This document shows, in pieces, positions 59,201-64,000 of a stretch of DNA of 64,000 bases. Origin of the DNA: Eremomyces bilateralis CBS 781.70 (taxonomy: Eukaryota; Ascomycota; Dothideomycetes; Eremomycetales; Eremomycetaceae); the NCBI RefSeq assembly GCF_010015585.1, contig NW_022985088.1, positions 188,678 through 252,677 on the forward strand, given 5' to 3'. Each line of letters starts with the position of its first letter. Positions within the stretch are counted from its first letter, which is position 1. Under the pieces are notes generated by a model that ran no database searches, had not been told where the DNA came from, and saw nothing but the letters and a program-made list of their open reading frames with translations. Made by a program: the position numbers and the translations under genes.

Positions 59201-61858
59201 TCACTCAAAAGAAGCTGGCATAAGGCCGCTGATGCGCTCTTGGATGAGATCGCTGAATGACGTCTCCCCTGGTCGATAGTTCCCAAGTAACCTTCGTGCT
59301 TCTTCCGTAATTACCTGCCGGTCCATCTGTGGCGGAGGGGCTGGCTGGGGCTGTGCTCCTCTAACCGATCTTTGGTGTCGCAATGGTGTTGCACGTACCT
59401 GTTCGAAGGCAGACGGGAGTCGACGTGAAGAAGGGTTGTTTGGCCGGTCTCTTAGTCCAGGAGGAAGTCGTGCCATAGCTGGATCGCGTACTGTCGCGAA
59501 GGATCCGGGTGGTGGGAGTGTAGGTAGCTTGTAAAACCAATAGGAGTCGATCATAGGAAGCTGGATTTTCGTATTTTGTGATAGATAATGTCGAATAGAA
59601 TGGAAGCAAGGAAGTCCAAGAGAGGTCTGATATATGTGTGTGCACGGAGACTGGTTCGAGTAATCTCCTGAGTTCTCTTCATTTCTCTGTCGCCGCTCTT
59701 CATCTCTCCGTCGACGTTCTTCAAGCCTGATTCGAATGATACTTCGATACATCTTCTTAAGCGCTTGCGGAGAAACATGTTAGATCACTTCCGGAGAGAA
59801 AACGGCGCGATACTTCGGATTGACACGGATTGCAGAGTCCTCCATTGCGACAGTAGCCTCATGGTTTGTACGACGGATTGAGTGCGTTAATTGATCGATA
59901 GTATTCATTATATCGCCTCGTCGAAGCGTGATCCGTCACTTAATAGTTGCATAAGAACTCTCGGCCCTCGATGTCGTACGATGTCCAAAGTTGCGATGCA
60001 GGTTTGTCCATGCAGCAGACCAGAGGTGTCGCGTATCGTAATGTTCGTGCCGGAAGTATTCGATGATATCTGTTTGGATTGAATAGGTAGTGCAGATTTG
60101 ACGAAATATCCGCTCAAATTCATCCTCTGTTTTGGCATAGATAAGCTGTTGGAAGGCTTGGAAGAGATCTGTCCTATATTGTGCGACCTCATCATCACTC
60201 AGACCGTCCGGTCGAACAAAGTGACGCGAACTAGAGATGCGTGTCTGCCAATTACGCTCAAGGTGCCAAATGCAGAGCTGATGGGATGCCTCTGGGTATA
60301 TTCTACCCACTGCTTTCACAAGAGCACCGTCTTTGTCAGTGATGATTAACTTTGGGAGGCGGAGGTCCCCCATTTGGTTTCGAAGGCATGTCAGAGCCCA
60401 GATATAATCTTCCTCCTGTTCCCTCGCAAGAAAGCAGAAGGCTATATTAAAGTTCTGACCGTTCGCAGTGACTCCGATGGCATTTAGAAGGGGAAGGCTC
60501 CACTTGTTTGTACGGTACGTACAATCGAGAAGGAGGACATCGGGATGTCTTTGAGCAAGATCGTGGGAGGTTCGATGCATGAAGAAAAGGCGGTGTAGTC
60601 GGTCCTCTGTATCGATCGAATGTGCCGATGAGATATACTCATCTTTTTTAAGCAGCTCCTGAAGAATGGCCTGCGTTGATGTCATTCCATTCAAGCGCTC
60701 TAGTTTCTTGCGTGACCGGATATTTCGTATTTCTCTGGACCGGATGTTTAACGTAGATGGGCACTCTCGTAGCATAAGCGCAAGGATATCGCTAGGAGAA
60801 TTTCCTGCCTCTGAGAGCTCAACGACCTGGTTAACCCGCGATGGAGATAGCTTCCGATGTACCCGATGGCCACGAGAAGAAAGGAGGGCGTGGTTATGAC
60901 GAGAATCTTTGACTCTAAGGATCCAGGCTTCGAGAGATTTATCCAGGCGGACGATGACCTCCCATTCACAGTTATCGCGTAATGATCTCGTCTCCCGAGC
61001 TCTTCCTTTACATTCATACCGGCCGTGGCGGTCACAAGTGATCCAGTACTTCGTTTTCTCTGTCCTATTACCTTAGTTGTCTTTCTTTGAACGATTAACC
61101 CGAATACCAAAGTTGTGTTGCTTTGAAAAGGTAAGAATATCTTCCCACGCCTGTTGAAATGTAGGCCATCCGACTGGCGGTTGATGAGGAATAAGATGAG
61201 CTGGTTCCTCAGCCTGCGGAGGAGTAGCCTCATCCTGTCTTGGTAGACCACTAGTATCGCCAATAATCTCATCGATAGGAATATAGCTACTTCTCGACTG
61301 AAATGAACGATTCGTATCGGTATCGCTTGAAAGGATATCTGACTCAGACGAGGAAATCGTGACGTGGCGATAGGTCCGCATAATTCTTTGCCTTCTGTTC
61401 GTTGGCGGATTTTCTTGCGCATTGATACTATCCTGAAGTCTCTGATTCTCCAAATGTTGCTTCGCTTCATGGTGGAGGGAAGCACGGTTAAAGGATGCGT
61501 AAGGTCCGTAGTTCTGTTGCAATGAAGTCGACCAGAAGGACTTTAGAGATTGAAGCTCCTTAAGCGGGACTTGCTTCTGTCGGCCTGCCAGAACCTGTTC
61601 TCGGAGCGCTGTAGTGACCTCGGAGCATAAGCCAGGCGGAGAAAATGGTCTTTCTAGCCACTCTTCTAGGCTAGAACGCGAATGTAGGGTATCCTGTGGC
61701 GGGATCTCGTTCTGATTATGCTGAGAGTTATCGGAGAGGTCGCGCTCGCGGAGTCGAGAGAATGCTCCAGATATTGCATTGTAAAAGACATTCTCAAGAC
61801 CGTTCTAAAGCGGCTTAAGTGCTTTGCGTATCTCCTCATCTACCGAGCTCGATTGCAT
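59201..61858 (-). pseudogene. MULE transposase, inactivated by four in-frame stops
   Basis: One continuous minus-strand frame of 886 codons runs from an ATG at 61858 (MQSSSVDEEIRKALKPL) to the TGA/TAA end at 59201, without any frameshift. It is interrupted by four internal stops: TAG at 61807-61805, TAA at 61075-61073, TGA at 59938-59936 and TAA at 59782-59780. Each is a single C-to-T step from CAG, CAA, CGA and CAA. Domains in order: a FAR1/WRKY-GCM1-like DNA-binding part (KYWITCDRHGRYECKGRARE and NCEWEVIVRLDKSLEAWILR with HNHALL, about 265-330), then the MULE catalytic domain (LLLDCTYRTNKWSLPLLNAI, LIITDKDGALVKAV, LCIWHLERN, about 430-520), and a SWIM-like CTHIYQTSLGLPCFHSIRHYL near 720-740. 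The first two acidic catalytic residues are visible (D in LLDCTY and D in ITDKD); I do not assign the third. Confidence 0.9.
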
Positions 61859-62178
61859 ATTCTGGAAACTGGAATTGATGTCTCAAATACGTCCTTGTCC
61901 TCATTCTTGTCCTCGTTATCGTTGTTGATGAGTTGATACATCTCTTAAGGCCATAGAGCCTATGAAAGAAACACGCTGAATCTTGCTCTGCTAATGTCGA
62001 TCGTAATTCCCTATTTCATCTTCGCCCTGCTTATGCCGTTTCCAAGCTTTTCATCTTTCTGCCTCTTCTAGGCAGACCTCAGCTTCGTCAAGTAGCCCCC
62101 ACTACATGATACTACTCCTAGCACCATGTAGATGTACCTCCCTATATAGGGGAGTCTCAAATACGTTATATTTGCCCA

Positions 62179-62311
62179 TCTGCATCAGATATTCTAAGGG
62201 ATTGGTATGTCATGTGACTAGAATTGGTATGTCATGTGACCGGGTAGGGTGTAAATGGAGCGGGGTACGGGTGTGAATGGAGCACAGCAGGGTGTGAAAG
62301 GAGCTTCACCC
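62179..62311 (-). repeat. Right terminal inverted repeat of the MULE
   Basis: The inverse complement begins GGGTGAAGCTCCTTTCACAC and follows the left TIR to CTGATGCAGAT, but it has two adjacent copies of the GTCACATGACATACCAAT block where the left end has one. C/T differences from the left TIR predominate. Confidence 0.9.
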
Positions 62312-62954
62312 GCTCTTAGCATCGATCCCTCCATCACATGACCACTTGGCCAGCCTCCGTTCCAACCTCTTCCATCATCAACTGGCAGACAACTGCAAAT
62401 CGTTGAGCCTCCAACAAACATCACCACTAAAGTAGGGACTTACAGTACCGCGTGTAAGCAGCAGAGGGTACCACCTTCCATTGTACCTAATATGGGCATT
62501 GCACGGTGTCGTAGCTATCTGATTGCACGTTCACGGGACAATCCCTCCCTACTAACCACTTACTCCGTACAGACACGTGGAGACAGATAAACCGCGGAGG
62601 TTTGGCTACCGTACCTACTGGTACTTATATATTATGTGCCGACAATCTACCATGGTGCGGGACCTATCGATGATGCATCTCCAACCGCCGCGCCGTTCCA
62701 TAATGCAGAGGCAGACGCACAATGCACCTTGCCGGAGAATGATATAGATTGAAGTTCCAAGTTACCCCCATGCATCTGTGCGCGAAAACGAATTCCAGGT
62801 CGGAAGCCCCCTTTCTCGATCCTCGCCGCGGGGCCTTCCAACCACAGAGACTGCCGAAAATTCCACCCTTACCGGTGAACACGTCGCCACGGTTGTCTTC
62901 CTGCCATGTAACTGGGTGGTTTCTATGCTGAAATGAATGAACGCCTTCTTGAAT
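62312..62954. other. Gap between the MULE and the PRPP synthetase gene
   Basis: Contains the right target-duplication copy (62312-62320), a copy of the nonamer TACTCCGTA at 62561-62569 and the 3' flank of the PRPP synthetase gene. No gene is seen; the several overlapping frames near 62650-62930 are without protein-like pattern. Confidence 0.5.
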
Positions 62955-64000
62955 CTAGTTGTGATGGAACAAAACACTGATACTTTCGCCATGATGGACG
63001 CGCCGAATGGCCTGATTTGAGAGTTAGCTCGGACTCGCTCGTATATTGGAAACCCCGACAGATCCAACTCACCTCCGCAAACATGGAGCTGACATCGAGC
63101 ACCTCAAGCTTTGGGCACTGTCGCGCATGCTCCGATTGATCCACACTGTTCGTCACCACGACCCGGTCCAGGTGGCTGGCATTGATGCGATCAATCGCAT
63201 CCCCGCTCAGCACTCCATGGGTGACAAGTGCGTACACCATGGTAGCACCCTCTTTCTTCAACAGCTTGGCCGCGCGGGTGATCGTGTTGGAGGTGTCGGC
63301 AAGATCGTCCACCAGGATCGCCGTTTTATCCGCCACGTCTCCAACCAACATCATCGTTGCGTTCTGTCGGTCGGTGATCTGGGTCGGTCGTCGCTCCTGG
63401 AAAACGGATCAGTGAGCCATGTTCAGCGGCGTCCGTGGACAAGAAAATCTCACTTTGTGAATCAGAGCAAAGTCCACGCCCAGAGCATCGGCGATGGCGG
63501 TGGCCCGCTTCGCGCCTCCGGCATCGGGGCTCACAATGACCGCGTTCTTGTAGGCGGGGATCTGGAACTGGATGTGCTTCTTCAACAAATGCCGTCCGTA
63601 CAGATTATCAACGGGGATGTCAAAGAATCCCTGGTATTGCGGGTCATGCAAATCCATCGTGATGACGTGGTCCGCTCCCGCGCAGGTGAGGAGATTGGCG
63701 ACCAATGTCCCGGCCTGAGCCACCCATTGCCTGTACCCTCGCTGGGGCACGAATTTGGGCGGTTGCGTGATTTCGGCCGCGGTGCTGTGGTACGGCGCCT
63801 TCGAAGGCTCGGTCGGAGTGGAGGTATGGTCGCTTCCATTCCGCTTCTCGTCGGCCTTGGTGTGATCACCATTGGTCATCTGCAATCGACCGAGCTGCTT
63901 CTGAAGATTTTGCGGCTCGGTTGGGCCGGCGGAGTTGGGGTTGGGGGACTGCGGCCGACTGTCGAACGTGTAGGCCCCATTCCGCTGTCTGTGGACGACT
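62955..64000 (-). CDS. Ribose-phosphate pyrophosphokinase (PRPP synthetase), 5' part outside the window
   Basis: The enzyme makes PRPP from ribose 5-phosphate and ATP for purine, pyrimidine, His and Trp synthesis. Three exons are visible: from the window edge to 63454, then 63396-63073 and 63011-62955 (introns 57 and 61 nt). The frame runs in from beyond 64000, so the N-terminal domain is missing here. Visible signatures are [56 protein letters not shown] across an intron, the PRPP-binding loop [27 protein letters not shown], and the C-terminal [20 protein letters not shown]. Before [14 protein letters not shown] lies a long hydrophilic, Pro/Ser/Asn-rich insertion (at least ~85 residues) instead of the short flexible loop of the bacterial and human enzymes. 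This resembles the non-homologous insertions of yeast Prs1 and Prs5, regulatory-type subunits tied to cell-wall-integrity signalling. Which paralogue it is cannot be decided from the part seen. Confidence 0.93.

Larger units (their letters stand above)
58950..62320 (-). mobile_element. Mutator-like (MULE) DNA transposon, Hop-like, with 9-bp target duplication
   Basis: The element proper spans 58959-62311 (3353 bp). It is flanked by the direct repeat GCTCTTAGC (58950-58958 and 62312-62320), a 9-bp target duplication as expected for MULEs. Its ends are long inverted repeats starting GGGTGAAGCTCCTTTCACAC, matching over about 110-130 bp. Inside is one minus-strand transposase gene with a MULE domain. 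Size, long TIRs and transposase type resemble Hop of Fusarium oxysporum. The two TIRs differ mainly by C/T transitions and small indels, and the right one carries a duplicated ATGTCATGTGAC block. Together with four C-to-T stop codons in the transposase this points to repeat-induced-point-mutation-like damage. The element is structurally complete but cannot make its own full transposase; it could still be moved in trans if an active relative exists. Confidence 0.95.

Overview
The window looks like chromosomal DNA of a filamentous ascomycete, most likely a Eurotiomycete of the Aspergillus/Penicillium type. The evidence is short introns (mostly 49-137 nt, one 194 nt) with GT..AG ends and CTAAC/CTGAC-like branch sites, GC-rich codons, pyrimidine-rich leaders, and recognisable fungal genes: acuD isocitrate lyase, a CWC16 splicing factor, a PF08550 regulator and a Hop-like Mutator transposon with C-to-T damage. 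No bacterial, organellar or viral replicon is seen. All names rest on reading the translated sequence, not on database searches.

Layout. 1-3.2 kb: a PF08550/DUF3295-type regulatory protein (minus). 3.2-14 kb: a 10.7-kb stretch without a supportable gene. 14-18.6 kb: the RNA polymerase III largest subunit (minus), divergent from a tail-anchored FHA protein (plus, 19.4-21.3 kb). 21.3-25.2 kb: sparse, with one 86-residue three-CxxC mini-protein. 25.2-30 kb: an MFS transporter and isocitrate lyase, both minus. 32.2-34.2 kb: the DEAD-box helicase Has1 (plus), with a possible small convergent gene behind it. 37.3-42.8 kb: an 1830-residue disordered protein. 44.4-48.5 kb: a SIS-domain sugar-isomerase-like protein, a four-helix membrane protein (minus) and the splicing factor Saf4/CCDC130. 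49.5-50.5 kb: a conserved-looking orphan. 51.8-53.7 kb: chaperonin subunit CCT3. 54.2-54.5 kb: a degenerate 60-bp minisatellite. 54.7-58.6 kb: a 1195-residue disordered protein. 59.0-62.3 kb: a complete MULE DNA transposon with long TIRs and a 9-bp target duplication, inserted just upstream of that gene. 62.9 kb to the edge: a ribose-phosphate pyrophosphokinase, cut by the window end.

Most genes are housekeeping: Pol III transcription (rpc1), 60S biogenesis (has1), splicing (saf4), actin/tubulin folding (cct3), the glyoxylate cycle (acuD) and PRPP supply (prs). There is no operon and no evident biosynthetic cluster. The most informative accessory features are the MULE, whose four in-frame stops are all explained by C-to-T changes, a strongly over-represented intergenic nonamer (TACGGAGTA), and several uncharacterised proteins with distinctive architecture. 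I did not find a convincing new multi-gene system.
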